From contig CAWGVL010000081.1 of assembly GCA_963825845.1 (NCBI GenBank), forward strand, positions 56,581-120,580: DNA of 64,000 bases, written 5' to 3'. The position numbers and the translations under genes are program-made. The notes beneath the pieces are model-generated. The model was not told the origin of the DNA and did not search any database. It worked only from the letters and a program-made list of their open reading frames with translations. Source of the stretch: DASQDN01 sp963825845 (GTDB taxonomy: Bacteria > Acidobacteriota > Terriglobia > Bryobacterales > Bryobacteraceae). How positions within the stretch are numbered: position 1 is the first letter of the stretch; every line of letters starts with the position of its first letter. This document shows, piece by piece, positions 29,662-38,118 of the stretch.

Positions 29662-31182
29662 TCAACGGTTGGCTGCGAATTGGAACCGGACGACGAGATC
29701 GCTCGCGACGGGACGATCTTCGACACGCGCGGGCTCGAACTTCCATAGCTTGGCGGCCTCCACAGCGGAGCGTGCGAGATGATCGTCCACATTCTTGGTG
29801 ACGAGGTCCGCATCGCGCACGACACCTTCCGGATCGATGGAGACCCGCACGGCCACCGACGTAGGCTCAGTCGCTTTCACCTGCGGTTGGAATCGTCGGA
29901 CAGCCTTGGCAGGGACGAAGTCCTTTTTGCGCCCGGGTATCATCCAGCCGAATGCGCGTTTCAGGGGAGACGAGTGCGGCTTCTCCACAGTCGCCGAGAC
30001 GCGCGGCAATTCCATGTCGCGCGATGGGAGAGGCGGCCTGTATTCCAGTTTCGACGGCGGCGCAAACGCGAGTTGCGGCGGCTCGGGCACATCGAGATTA
30101 TCGCTACTCCGCGCACGCGTCGATGTTTGAGACTGGCTGGGGGGATCGACAGTAAGGTCTGCGACGCGAACTCTTTTCTTGGGGCGGGCCTTCGCCACTG
30201 GGGGATCGACAGGTGGAGGCATAGGCTCAGGAAGCGCCACTTCTGCTTGTTGGACACGAGCAACGTCCGGAGTCGCATGCTGAATGCGAATCGACTCCGT
30301 GAACTGGCCCACTTGCATTCGAAAATTAACATCGGACCCGGCAGGTTTGTATTCGATCGATCCGGACTGCACCTGTTCGGGAGTCAGTTCCAGCTTGCTT
30401 TCCTCCGGCCCGTCGGCGATCCAGATGACTGCCCCTTGCGCATCGCTCAACACTTTGCTGCGCGGATTCCAACGGAGCCGTACGAGCCCGGGCTTCGTTT
30501 CTGCGCGCATCGAAAGCATATTGAAGGGTGAGCCGGATGTCGCTTTCGATTTGATGAACAGGGGCGTCACCGCGAGAGCAGCTACGACCGCGGCCGTCGC
30601 AGCCCATCTCCGCCATGGCGGCAGGACTGCAGGAGGAGCGGCGTTCGCGGGCTGCACGGGAAGTTGGAATTCCCGGTAGCTGCTGGTCCTGCGAATATCG
30701 CCTTCCTCCCAAAAAAAGAATCCTGCCGTGGAGGGCGGTCGAACGCAGAGCGCCACAGCCCACGGTTCGGCGAAATACGTTGCCATTAAATCGGCATCGC
30801 GCTTGTCCAAATAAAGGCCAAGCCGCCGATGCGAGCGCCAATAGCCAACCGGCTGGAGGTCACCGTTCTTTTGCCTCAGGCGTTTCTTCAGCCTGCGGCG
30901 GTCACTCTCGGACAGCGCCCAGCCTTCTCCTCGCTCATGCTCGCAATCAACGAGGTCGCCTTGCTCGATGGTGACGATGTAGTAGTCTTCACCGGTTTCG
31001 CGGACGCGGCCCCAAAGGACGCCTCCGTTTTCGACGGCGGATCCCTTTTCAGAAACGATATTGGCGTAGCTGCGAATTTGTGCCGCTGCCGACTTCCGAA
31101 AATGGATGGAAACGGGCTTCCCGTCTACAGACCAAATCTCATAACCATCATCAGGCACGGCGGTCACGCGGCAGCAATCCAA
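29662..31182 (-). CDS. Membrane protein joining a degenerate JAMM-like domain to a TonB C-terminal domain
   Basis: Intact, 506 residues. Residues about 28-165 look like a Mov34/MPN domain: ENGGVLWGRV at 51-60, then GYWRSHRRLGLYLDKRDADL with His118 and Asp131 at the spacing of the JAMM motif, but Arg120 where the second His belongs. A single membrane helix lies at 192-210 (RWAATAAVVAALAVTPLFI). A Pro-rich periplasmic part leads to the TonB_C domain at about 430-506 (VAVRVSIDPEGVVRDADLV ... AAKLWKFEPARV). So the head faces the cytoplasm and the tail the periplasm. It could link a cytoplasmic state to outer-membrane transport. Start is a TTG; a nearby GTG is also possible. Confidence 0.75.
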   Translation of the reverse strand: MDCCRVTAVPDDGYEIWSVDGKPVSIHFRKSAAAQIRSYANIVSEKGSAVENGGVLWGRVRETGEDYYIVTIEQGDLVDCEHERGEGWALSESDRRRLKKRLRQKNGDLQPVGYWRSHRRLGLYLDKRDADLMATYFAEPWAVALCVRPPSTAGFFFWEEGDIRRTSSYREFQLPVQPANAAPPAVLPPWRRWAATAAVVAALAVTPLFIKSKATSGSPFNMLSMRAETKPGLVRLRWNPRSKVLSDAQGAVIWIADGPEESKLELTPEQVQSGSIEYKPAGSDVNFRMQVGQFTESIRIQHATPDVARVQQAEVALPEPMPPPVDPPVAKARPKKRVRVADLTVDPPSQSQTSTRARSSDNLDVPEPPQLAFAPPSKLEYRPPLPSRDMELPRVSATVEKPHSSPLKRAFGWMIPGRKKDFVPAKAVRRFQPQVKATEPTSVAVRVSIDPEGVVRDADLVTKNVDDHLARSAVEAAKLWKFEPARVEDRPVASDLVVRFQFAANR

Positions 31183-31393
31183 GGGCCAGCATATCGTACT
31201 CGTCGTTTCAAGCAGCTACTGGAAGCGGCACGCTCGGCGACGGGAAAATTTTCGCACTCCGTTCCGGACGATGGCAGGAATTACACCCGGTGTTACACTG
31301 CAGAGCAATGGTTAACGGTGTATTTTCAGTTCGCGCGGACAGTTGCGCCTGAACGACCGCTATGCCCACGCTTGGAACGCCAGTAATCGCTGT

Positions 31394-31693
31394 ATGGCAG
31401 TAGACGTCAGTAGATTCTACAATCCTGGTTTGACACGGCAAAACCCACATTCCTGCGCTACCTGCGCCCATCTGAACCGTCAACTCCTGAACATCATGCA
31501 GGAGCATCTGAACGCTGAGCGCGATCTTTATCACGCTGCATTTGAGCTTAAGGATGCCCGACTCGCACATGAGCACAACCTTCGTGCGATCGACCTCGTT
31601 CAGCGGAGCGCCGAATTGAGGGCGGTTTTCGATCTGCACATGCGCAGGGAACACGATCCCGGCGACGACCTGGTAACGGCGGAAGCCACGTAG
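31394..31693 (+). CDS. Hypothetical helical protein with a CxxC pair
   Basis: About 100 residues starting at ATG 31394. The product has SCATCAHLNRQLLNIMQEHL, then long helices rich in Glu, Arg, Leu and His (HAAFELKDARLAHEHNLRA, VQRSAELRAVFDLHMRRE). No family recognised. The CxxC could hold a metal or form a disulfide. A strong hairpin follows the stop. A frame of similar length on the other strand is a less convincing alternative. Confidence 0.45.
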   Translation: MAVDVSRFYNPGLTRQNPHSCATCAHLNRQLLNIMQEHLNAERDLYHAAFELKDARLAHEHNLRAIDLVQRSAELRAVFDLHMRREHDPGDDLVTAEAT

Positions 31694-31715
31694 ACCTAAA
31701 GCATAAACGGCGATC

Positions 31716-31743
31716 AAGAATGCCTGGCCGCCCAGGCATTCTT
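31716..31743 (+). terminator. Perfect 12-bp hairpin, probable terminator ahead of nrfH
   Basis: AAGAATGCCTGG at 31716-31727 pairs exactly with CCAGGCATTCTT at 31732-31743 around a four-base loop (CCGC). It lies 23 bases after the end of the small gene and 70 bases before nrfH. The following bases (CATATAAATTA) are AT-rich but not a run of T, so termination may be partial or work in both directions. Confidence 0.6.
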
Positions 31744-31812
31744 CATATAAATTAGAGACAGAATTGCGTCGGTATTTCGGAGCGGAATTCGATGTGCTAG
31801 ATTCGATACGCG

Positions 31813-32277
31813 ATGGGGGCAGTGCTGAACAAGCGTGGAGCCGCGGCGCCAGTGCTATTAGCTGTTATCGCGGGGTTGCTGATCGGCGTCGGCGTATACA
31901 CATTCGGTTACGCGCGAGGAGCGTCCTACATGACGGACAATCCTGCAGCTTGCGCGAACTGCCACGTCATGAAGGACCAGTATCAAAGCTGGATGAAGGG
32001 CAGCCATGGGAAAGTAGCCGTATGCAACGACTGCCACACTCCACCCGGATTTGTAAATAAATACGCGACCAAGGCGATCAACGGTTTTTTTCATTCTCTC
32101 GCATTTACGACACAGCATTTCCCAGACGAGATCCTCATTACGGATCGAAACTTCCGCGTTACCGAGAAATCCTGTTTGAAGTGCCATGAAGATATAGTTG
32201 CCGGTATCCGCGAAACGCGGGGACATCGAGCGGACGTTTCGTGTATCGGTTGTCACAGAACGGTGGGACATCTCTAA
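31813..32277 (+). CDS. nrfH: Cytochrome c nitrite reductase small subunit, NrfH
   Basis: A 154-residue membrane-anchored tetrahaem cytochrome. One N-terminal helix (PVLLAVIAGLLIGVGVYTFG, residues 13-32) is followed by four heme sites: CANCH at 47-51 with Met at 53 (CxxCHxM, the unusual first heme of NrfH), CNDCH at 71-75, CLKCH near 121 and CIGCH near 143. It takes electrons from the quinol pool and passes them to NrfA, encoded eleven bases downstream. NrfHA reduces nitrite to ammonium in the periplasm. A perfect hairpin lies upstream, separating it from the preceding gene. Confidence 0.95.
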   Translation: MGAVLNKRGAAAPVLLAVIAGLLIGVGVYTFGYARGASYMTDNPAACANCHVMKDQYQSWMKGSHGKVAVCNDCHTPPGFVNKYATKAINGFFHSLAFTTQHFPDEILITDRNFRVTEKSCLKCHEDIVAGIRETRGHRADVSCIGCHRTVGHL

Positions 32278-32287
32278 GGAGCCACGG

Positions 32288-33770
32288 ATGGCTGATTCTC
32301 GTCGAACACGATTGGGGCTGATCATTGCCGTAACCACGCTGGCTACGATCGCTATCGCAGCGCTGCTTGTGAATATCTTCGAGCGCAAGCAAGAGGCGCG
32401 TCAGACGTTTTTCCGTGTGGTAGAGATCACGGATGACACGGAAGATCCCGCGATCTGGGGGAAGAACTTCCCGCTGCAGTACGACGCGTATCAGGCGCAC
32501 CGTGGATCAAACGCGAACTCGGTACGGCGGATCGGAAGCAATGCGCCGGTTGCCGACGCAGGTGGATCCTCGCAGCGTGGTCGCGCAGAGCAAACTCGAA
32601 GAAGATCCGCGACTCGTCGCGATGTGGTCGGGGTACGCATTCTCAACGGACTTCCGGGAGGAGCGCGGCCACTCGTACATGCTCGATGACCAGCGGTACA
32701 CGCGCAGGGTGACCGAGTTCAAGCAGCCGGGCACGTGCCTGAACTGCCATGCCTCAACGTACGTCACGATGAAGAAACTCGGCGGGGGCGACATTTTCAA
32801 AGGATTCGAACAGATCAATCACATGTCTTACCTGGAAGCGACCAAGCTTGTGAAGCATCCTGTGGCCTGCATCGACTGCCACGATCCGCAGAGCATGGCG
32901 CTCCGGGTGACCAGGCCGGCATTTATCGAAGGCATCCGGGCGTATAAAGCATCGCTGGGCGTACAGAACTTCGATCCGAATAAGGATGCAAGCGCGCAGG
33001 AGATGCGGTCGTACGTTTGCGGCCAGTGCCATGTGGAGTATCACTTCAAAGGTGACGAGAAGAGGCTCACGTTCCCGTGGTTTAAAGGACTGCATGTGGA
33101 CGATGCGCTCGCCTACTACGACGAGATCGGGTTCAAGGATTGGGTCCACAAGGAAACGGGCGCGAACGCCCTGAAGGCGCAGCATCCCGAGTTCGAGATG
33201 TACAACCAGGGCGTGCATGCTCGATCGGGCGTAGCGTGCGCCGATTGCCACATGCCCTATCAGCGTGAGGGCGGCATGAAGGTCAGCGATCATCATGTGC
33301 GCAGCCCGATGCTCAACATCAACCGCGCATGTCAGGGATGTCATCACTTTGAAGAGCAGGAGTTAAAAAACCGTGTCGAGGCAATCCAGGCTCGTTTCGC
33401 GAACCAGAGGGATACAGCAATGGACGCCCTGGTGCAATTGATCAACGACATCAAAGGCGCACAGGGTAAAGCGCCCGAAGCCGATCTGAACCTGGCGCGC
33501 GACTTCCAGCGTAAGGCGCAGTTCTTCCTGGACTATGTCGAGGCGGAGAATTCGATGGGCTTTCACGCCTCCGGAGAGGCGCTGCGGATCTTGTCGGATT
33601 CGATCAACTTCACGCGTCAGGGACAACTGGCTGTTCGTGGCGTGAAGCCGGTTCCTCCGACACGTCCGCGAATTCGGATCCCAGGAAGCGAGCGCGGTCC
33701 TGTGCAGCAGCCGGGCGCGCAGAAAGCGGCGGGTTCCGACACCAGGGTGCGAGCGAGTTTGCGGAACTAA
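32288..33770 (+). CDS. nrfA: Ammonia-forming cytochrome c nitrite reductase NrfA, CXXCH type, one frameshift
   Basis: About 494 residues joined; ATG 32288 opens a signal-anchor helix. Five heme sites: CLNCH near 150, CIDCH, CGQCH, CADCH and CQGCH. The first, active-site heme has CXXCH rather than the usual CXXCK, so its proximal ligand should be His. Other NrfA marks are kept: RYGGSEA, CGQCHVEYHF with the active-site Tyr, KAQHPEFEMY near the calcium site, and QGVHARSGVACADCHMPY with the catalytic His. The frame is broken by an apparent extra G at about 32494. The enzyme reduces nitrite to ammonium with six electrons supplied by NrfH. It serves respiration or nitrite detoxification. Confidence 0.95.
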
Positions 33771-34894
33771 CGCCTGGTGAGTGCTTCTCGGGCCCGGCGG
33801 ACGAGACCGTCAGCATCGGGACCGAGTGCGGTAAGGTGACCCATTTTACGGCCGGGTCGCGGCTGCAATTTGCCGTATAGATGCAATTTCACTGAAGGGA
33901 ATGCGCAAGCGGCTTCCCAATCGGGCTCGCCATCGTTCCAGAGGTCGCCGAGCAAATTCGCCATCGCTGCCGGGCACAACTGCGCGGTCGAGCCTAACGG
34001 AAGGCCGCAGACCGCCCGTAGCTGCTGTTCGAACTGACTGGTTACGCACGCATCAAATGTATAGTGGCCTGAGTTATGCGGCCGAGGCGCAAGCTCATTG
34101 ATCAACAAATCTCCGTCATGCGTAACGAAGAACTCGACACATAGCACGCCCACGACGTCAAGTTTCTCGAGTACTGCCCTGGTGATTTCAACGGCTCGAT
34201 TCGTAACGCGGTCTGAAATTGACGCGGGCGCCACCGAAAGATCCAGAATCTGGCGATGGTGCTCGTTGTGTGACGGCGGGAAGTAGGCGAATGATCCGTC
34301 CAGCCCGCGCGCGGCAACGACGGATATTTCCCGTTCGAAGTCGATGAATTTTTCAAGAACGGCAGGACAGCGAGCGATTGCGTCCCACGCCGCATCCAGA
34401 TTCTCCGGACGTGGAATGAAGACCTGCCCCTTTCCGTCATACCCAAATCCCGCGGTCTTGAGAATGGCGGGACAGCCGTGCTCGTCGATGGCACGCTTCA
34501 ACGCGTCATAGCAGTCGACCGGCGTGAATGGCGTAACGGGAATGCCTGCCTTATCCAGGAAGGTCTTCTCGCGAATCCGGTTCTGTGTAATGTGCAGAAC
34601 TGAACCAGCGGGACGGACGTGAGTATAGTCGGCCGCGACGGCGGCAGTTTCCGCGGGCACGTTCTCGAACTCGAACGTAACAACGTCAACGTTCCGGGCA
34701 AAATCGCGAACGCGGTCGAGATCGTAATACCGTCCGGCCCACTCGATGTCGGCCAACTGACCGGTGGGGGTGTCTTTCTCCGGGGAGTACGTGTGTACGC
34801 GATATCCCATACGCCGGGCCGCGATTGCGAACATGCGGCCAAGCTGCCCGCTGCCGAGAACTCCAATCGTCGCGCCAGGGAGAATTGCCTTCAT
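33767..34894 (-). CDS. purK: 5-(carboxyamino)imidazole ribonucleotide synthase, PurK
   Basis: Intact, 375 residues. The N-terminus IGVLGSGQLGRMFAIAARRM is the PurK signature. The ATP-grasp domain follows (ILKTAGFGYDGKGQVF, EKFIDFEREISVVAARG, VEFFVTHDGDLLINELAPRP, HNSGHYTFDACVTSQFEQ). It carboxylates AIR using ATP and bicarbonate in purine synthesis, handing N5-CAIR to PurE. Its ATG overlaps the purE stop by four bases, so the two are co-translated. The 3' end overlaps that of nrfA by four bases, tail to tail. Confidence 0.96.
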   Translation of the reverse strand: MKAILPGATIGVLGSGQLGRMFAIAARRMGYRVHTYSPEKDTPTGQLADIEWAGRYYDLDRVRDFARNVDVVTFEFENVPAETAAVAADYTHVRPAGSVLHITQNRIREKTFLDKAGIPVTPFTPVDCYDALKRAIDEHGCPAILKTAGFGYDGKGQVFIPRPENLDAAWDAIARCPAVLEKFIDFEREISVVAARGLDGSFAYFPPSHNEHHRQILDLSVAPASISDRVTNRAVEITRAVLEKLDVVGVLCVEFFVTHDGDLLINELAPRPHNSGHYTFDACVTSQFEQQLRAVCGLPLGSTAQLCPAAMANLLGDLWNDGEPDWEAACAFPSVKLHLYGKLQPRPGRKMGHLTALGPDADGLVRRAREALTRR

Positions 34895-35376
34895 GCGAGC
34901 GTATCCTGTCGAACCTTACAGGTCTGTTCTTCGCGAAACCTTCGAAGCTTCTCACGGAGGTCGGGGCGATGATTTCCAAGAATCGCAATGGCCAAAAGGG
35001 CGGCATTGATCGCGCCGGCCTTTCCGATCGCGAGTGTGCCGACCGGAATCCCGCCCGGCATCTGCACGATGGAGAGCAGTGAATCCATGCCTTTCAAAGC
35101 GTGACTCTCAACGGGGACGCCAAGCACCGGTACCAAGGTCTGAGCTGCGACCATCCCCGGCAGGTGCGCGGCGCCACCTGCGCCGGCGATGATCACTTCG
35201 ATTCCTCGAGACTCCGCCGATGCGGCGAAATCCGCCATATGTTGAGGAGTGCGATGGGCGGAGATGATGGACGATTCGTGCGGCACGCCAAAGCGAGTGA
35301 GCATCTCGTCCGCGTGCCGCATGGTTTCCCAATCTGATTTGCTGCCCATAATGACAGCAACCAGCGGTGTATTCAT
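34891..35376 (-). CDS. purE: N5-carboxyaminoimidazole ribonucleotide mutase, PurE
   Basis: Intact, 161 residues, the normal size for class I PurE. Motifs: VIMGSKSDWETM at the phosphate loop, ISAHRTPQHM with the catalytic His, and IAGAGGAAHLPGMVAAQT. It converts N5-CAIR to CAIR in purine synthesis. The ATG at 35376 overlaps the last base of the isocitrate dehydrogenase stop (TAATG), so purE and purK are read in one transcript behind icd, an unusual pairing of TCA-cycle and purine genes. Confidence 0.96.
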   Translation of the reverse strand: MNTPLVAVIMGSKSDWETMRHADEMLTRFGVPHESSIISAHRTPQHMADFAASAESRGIEVIIAGAGGAAHLPGMVAAQTLVPVLGVPVESHALKGMDSLLSIVQMPGGIPVGTLAIGKAGAINAALLAIAILGNHRPDLREKLRRFREEQTCKVRQDTLA

Positions 35377-36830
35377 TACTGCCCTTGACCGAGCGAGTAT
35401 CCGGGCTGTCCGTCAAAGGTGTACAGGCTCTCGATCTTGACGAAGTCGACGCCACCCGCCTGAATTCGGCCGAGGAGGTCGATGATTTGGGAATGCTGCA
35501 TGCCCGAGCCGCCCGCCGGCTCGAAGCGGCAGCGCCACAGATCGCCGGTGATGGTTTCAGGGAAGCCGCCGGGGTATACCTTCGTTCCACGGCTGTCGAT
35601 CATGACCAGCTTCACAGCCGAACCGCCGAGTTGCTCCATCTTCGCGCCGAGGTCGTTGGCGCTGCCGTCCGTCCAATCGACGAACACATCGACGCCGACC
35701 AGTTGTTTCTGCGCCCGAGGACGCGCGGCGCTCTGGTCTGCGGCCGCTTCCTGCTTCTTCGGAGCTGATTTGTACGTGACGGCCTTCAACTTGTCGGGCT
35801 TTTGGCCGAGCCGCGCGACGACGGCCTGCGCGAACTCACGCGTACCGACCTTTTCTTTGCTCGTGCCTTCCGCGTAAATGTCGTAGGTATGAACGCCATC
35901 TTCGAGAGTGCGGAGCCAGGCATTGTGCACGCGCTCGGCCACGTCGGTCTGGTCAATGTGGACGAGCATCAGGATACCGCCGAGCAGCAGCCCTGACGGG
36001 TTGGCCAGGTTTTGACCGGCGCGTCGCGGAGCCGATCCATGGATGGCCTCGAACATCGCATAATTCGAGCCGATGTTTGCGGATCCCGCGAGTCCAACTG
36101 AGCCGGCTATCTGCGCAGCCACATCGGAGAGTACGTCGCCGTATAGGTTCGGCATAACCACAACATCGAACGCTTCCGGCGTATCGGCGAGTTTCGCTGC
36201 GCCAATGTCGACAATCCAGTGCTCATTCGTGATGTCGGGATATTGCGTCGCGATCTCGTCGAACACTTTATGGAAGAGACCGTCCGTGATCTTCATAATG
36301 TTGTCTTTCGTGAAGCACGTGACTTTCTTCCGATTGTTCTTGCGGGCGTACTCGAAGGCATACCGCACGATGCGTTCGCTTCCGCCGCGGGTGATCAACT
36401 TTAGACACTGAGTGACATCCGAAGTGAGACGGTGCTCGATACCGCCGTATACGTCTTCCTCGTTCTCTCGGACAATGACGACATCCATAACCGGATGCTT
36501 GGTTTCGACGTACGGATGGTAAGCAACGCACGGGCGCACGTTCGCATACAGACCTAGCATCTTCCGGGTAGTAACGTTCAGGCTCTTGAAGCCGCCCCCT
36601 TGAGGAGTCGTGATCGGCGCCTTCAGGAACACCTTAGTTCGGCGCAGCGATTCCCACGCGCTGGGCTCGATTCCGGCACTGTTGCCACGCAGGTACACTT
36701 TCTCGCCGATTTCGATTGTCTCGATGTCGAGCCGTGCACCTGCCTCCTTCAGAATGTGGAGGGTCGCTTCCATGATTTCGGGACCGATGCCGTCGCCGTG
36801 GGCCACAGTGATGGGTATATTGGTGGACAT
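35376..36830 (-). CDS. icd: Isocitrate dehydrogenase with C-terminal extension
   Basis: 484 residues from ATG 36830. The core shows the beta-decarboxylating dehydrogenase pattern: ITVAHGDGIGPEIMEATLHI, FKSLNVTTRKMLGLYANVRP with the substrate Ser/Asn/Arg set, IVRENEEDVYGGIEHR, and NLYGDVLSDVAAQIAGSVGL. Residues after about 340 form an extension (VGVDVFVDWTDGSANDLGAK and beyond) as in the roughly 496-residue Thermus-type NADP enzyme. It oxidises isocitrate to 2-oxoglutarate in the TCA cycle. It heads an operon with purE and purK. A longer start at 36875 is possible but MSTNIPITVAHGDG fits best. Confidence 0.92.
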   Translation of the reverse strand: MSTNIPITVAHGDGIGPEIMEATLHILKEAGARLDIETIEIGEKVYLRGNSAGIEPSAWESLRRTKVFLKAPITTPQGGGFKSLNVTTRKMLGLYANVRPCVAYHPYVETKHPVMDVVIVRENEEDVYGGIEHRLTSDVTQCLKLITRGGSERIVRYAFEYARKNNRKKVTCFTKDNIMKITDGLFHKVFDEIATQYPDITNEHWIVDIGAAKLADTPEAFDVVVMPNLYGDVLSDVAAQIAGSVGLAGSANIGSNYAMFEAIHGSAPRRAGQNLANPSGLLLGGILMLVHIDQTDVAERVHNAWLRTLEDGVHTYDIYAEGTSKEKVGTREFAQAVVARLGQKPDKLKAVTYKSAPKKQEAAADQSAARPRAQKQLVGVDVFVDWTDGSANDLGAKMEQLGGSAVKLVMIDSRGTKVYPGGFPETITGDLWRCRFEPAGGSGMQHSQIIDLLGRIQAGGVDFVKIESLYTFDGQPGYSLGQGQ

Positions 36831-37201
36831 TTGGGTGGAAACAACTAAGTTAACGAGTTTTCCCCGTAAGGGCAAGAGAAGGGAGCCGTGGAGGAGGAAG
36901 AGACGGCTCCCTGGAGGCGCACTCAGCGCGACGAGCGAAAGGCGATCCTGACAAGCGAATACGCCGGTGCTGAAGTTGCTGAAAACCGTGTCGAACGATG
37001 GTCGCTCAGCCTGTTCCGCTCACGTGGACGACCGACGATGCGGCTGCTAATGGAAGATTTCCACATGGCCGTGAGCCATGTTAAGGCGGGAATGCCGTAA
37101 ATGCAATGGGGGAAACGGGTTATCGGTACCCAGACTGTATGGAACAGGACGTAAATACGAACGCATCCCGGACCACAGTTCGCGCTTCTAATCTTTTAGG
37201 A
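36831..37201. other. Divergent intergenic region between icd and ctaA
   Basis: About 370 bases. A 70-residue frame at 36888-37100 has no recognisable family and an unlikely composition. No hairpin terminator or clear sigma-70 promoter could be singled out. It must hold promoters for icd-purEK leftward and for the ctaA operon rightward. A palindrome at its right end is listed separately. Confidence 0.5.
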
Positions 37202-37216
37202 GTAGAATAATTCTAC
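37202..37216. promoter_or_regulatory. Fur/PerR-like 7-1-7 inverted repeat ahead of ctaA
   Basis: GTAGAAT-A-ATTCTAC is a perfect 7-1-7 palindrome two bases ahead of the ctaA start. Its size, central single base and AGAAT/ATTCT half sites resemble Fur-family boxes, mainly PerR. It touches the AGGAG ribosome site at 37198-37202. A heme-synthesis operon is a sensible target. The regulator is not in the window, so the assignment is inference. Confidence 0.45.
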
Positions 37217-37218
37217 GC

Positions 37219-38118
37219 ATGGTGAATCTTGCGCTGCACCGCTTTGCCGTTCTTTTAGCGGTGAGTACCCTCTTTTTAGTCATCGCAGGCGCCTCCGTGA
37301 CGAGCAACCAGGCGGGTTTGTCCGTGCCGGATTGGCCGCTTTCGTACGGTCAAGTAATGCCGGAAATGAAAGGTGGCGTTTTCTACGAACACGGCCACCG
37401 GATGATCGCGAGCGCGGTCGGATTCTTCACCGTTATTCTCGCCATTTGGCTTTGGCGCACCGAGCAGCGCGCCTGGGTCCGACGACTTGGGTACGCAGCA
37501 CTCGGGACAGTGATCCTTCAAGGTCTTCTCGGGGGACTCACGGTTTTGTTCATGCTCCCGAAGGCGGTGAGTATCAGCCACGCATGCCTGGCACAGCTTT
37601 TCTTTTCCACCACAGTGGCTATCGCGCTTTTTACGTCTCCCGGTTGGCGGAGCGGCCCGCAGTTTGTTGAAGATGGCGGTTGGCCGTCGATGCGGTCCCT
37701 CGCGCTTTCAGCGAGCGTTCTCACGTTGGCGCAGGTAGCTCTCGGAGCCGCCTTTCGTCATCGCGCGTTGGGTATCGTCCCGCATATTATCGGAGCGGTC
37801 GTCGTTACCTTTGTGCTTCTGATGGTCGCGACGTTCGTCCTGGTACAGTTTCCAAAGCATGCCGGACTGACGAAAGCGGCCTGGAGCCTGATCGGAATTA
37901 CCTCCGTTCAAATCATTCTTGGTGTAATAGCGTATGTTGTGCGTCTAAACCATTGGGATGCTGTGACTCCCACCGGGGTTCTGGTTGCGTCTACAGTCGC
38001 ACATGTCGCATTCGGCGCTTTAACAATGGCGGCGAGTGTGGCGCTCGCATTGGAAGTGTTTTATCACGTGCGGCCTCGCGCGGCGTTCCACCCGGGGTTG
38101 CCGGCGGTCTCTCGATGA
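37219..38118 (+). CDS. ctaA: Heme A synthase, CtaA/COX15
   Basis: Intact, 299 residues with about eight membrane helices. Marks: GLSVPDWPLSYGQVMPEM in the first loop, EHGHRMIAS with the heme-binding His, HRALGIVPHIIGAV and the final HVAFGALTMA helix, each placing a His pair for heme. It oxidises the methyl group of heme O to make heme A for cytochrome c oxidase. The stop overlaps the start of ctaB by four bases (ATGA). A purine-rich AGGAG lies 17 bases ahead of the start, a little far, with a palindrome between. Confidence 0.93.
   Translation: MVNLALHRFAVLLAVSTLFLVIAGASVTSNQAGLSVPDWPLSYGQVMPEMKGGVFYEHGHRMIASAVGFFTVILAIWLWRTEQRAWVRRLGYAALGTVILQGLLGGLTVLFMLPKAVSISHACLAQLFFSTTVAIALFTSPGWRSGPQFVEDGGWPSMRSLALSASVLTLAQVALGAAFRHRALGIVPHIIGAVVVTFVLLMVATFVLVQFPKHAGLTKAAWSLIGITSVQIILGVIAYVVRLNHWDAVTPTGVLVASTVAHVAFGALTMAASVALALEVFYHVRPRAAFHPGLPAVSR

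Noticed and set aside
36888..37100. 70-residue frame between icd and ctaA
   Set aside because: No ribosome site, no family likeness, and it lies in a region that must carry two promoters.
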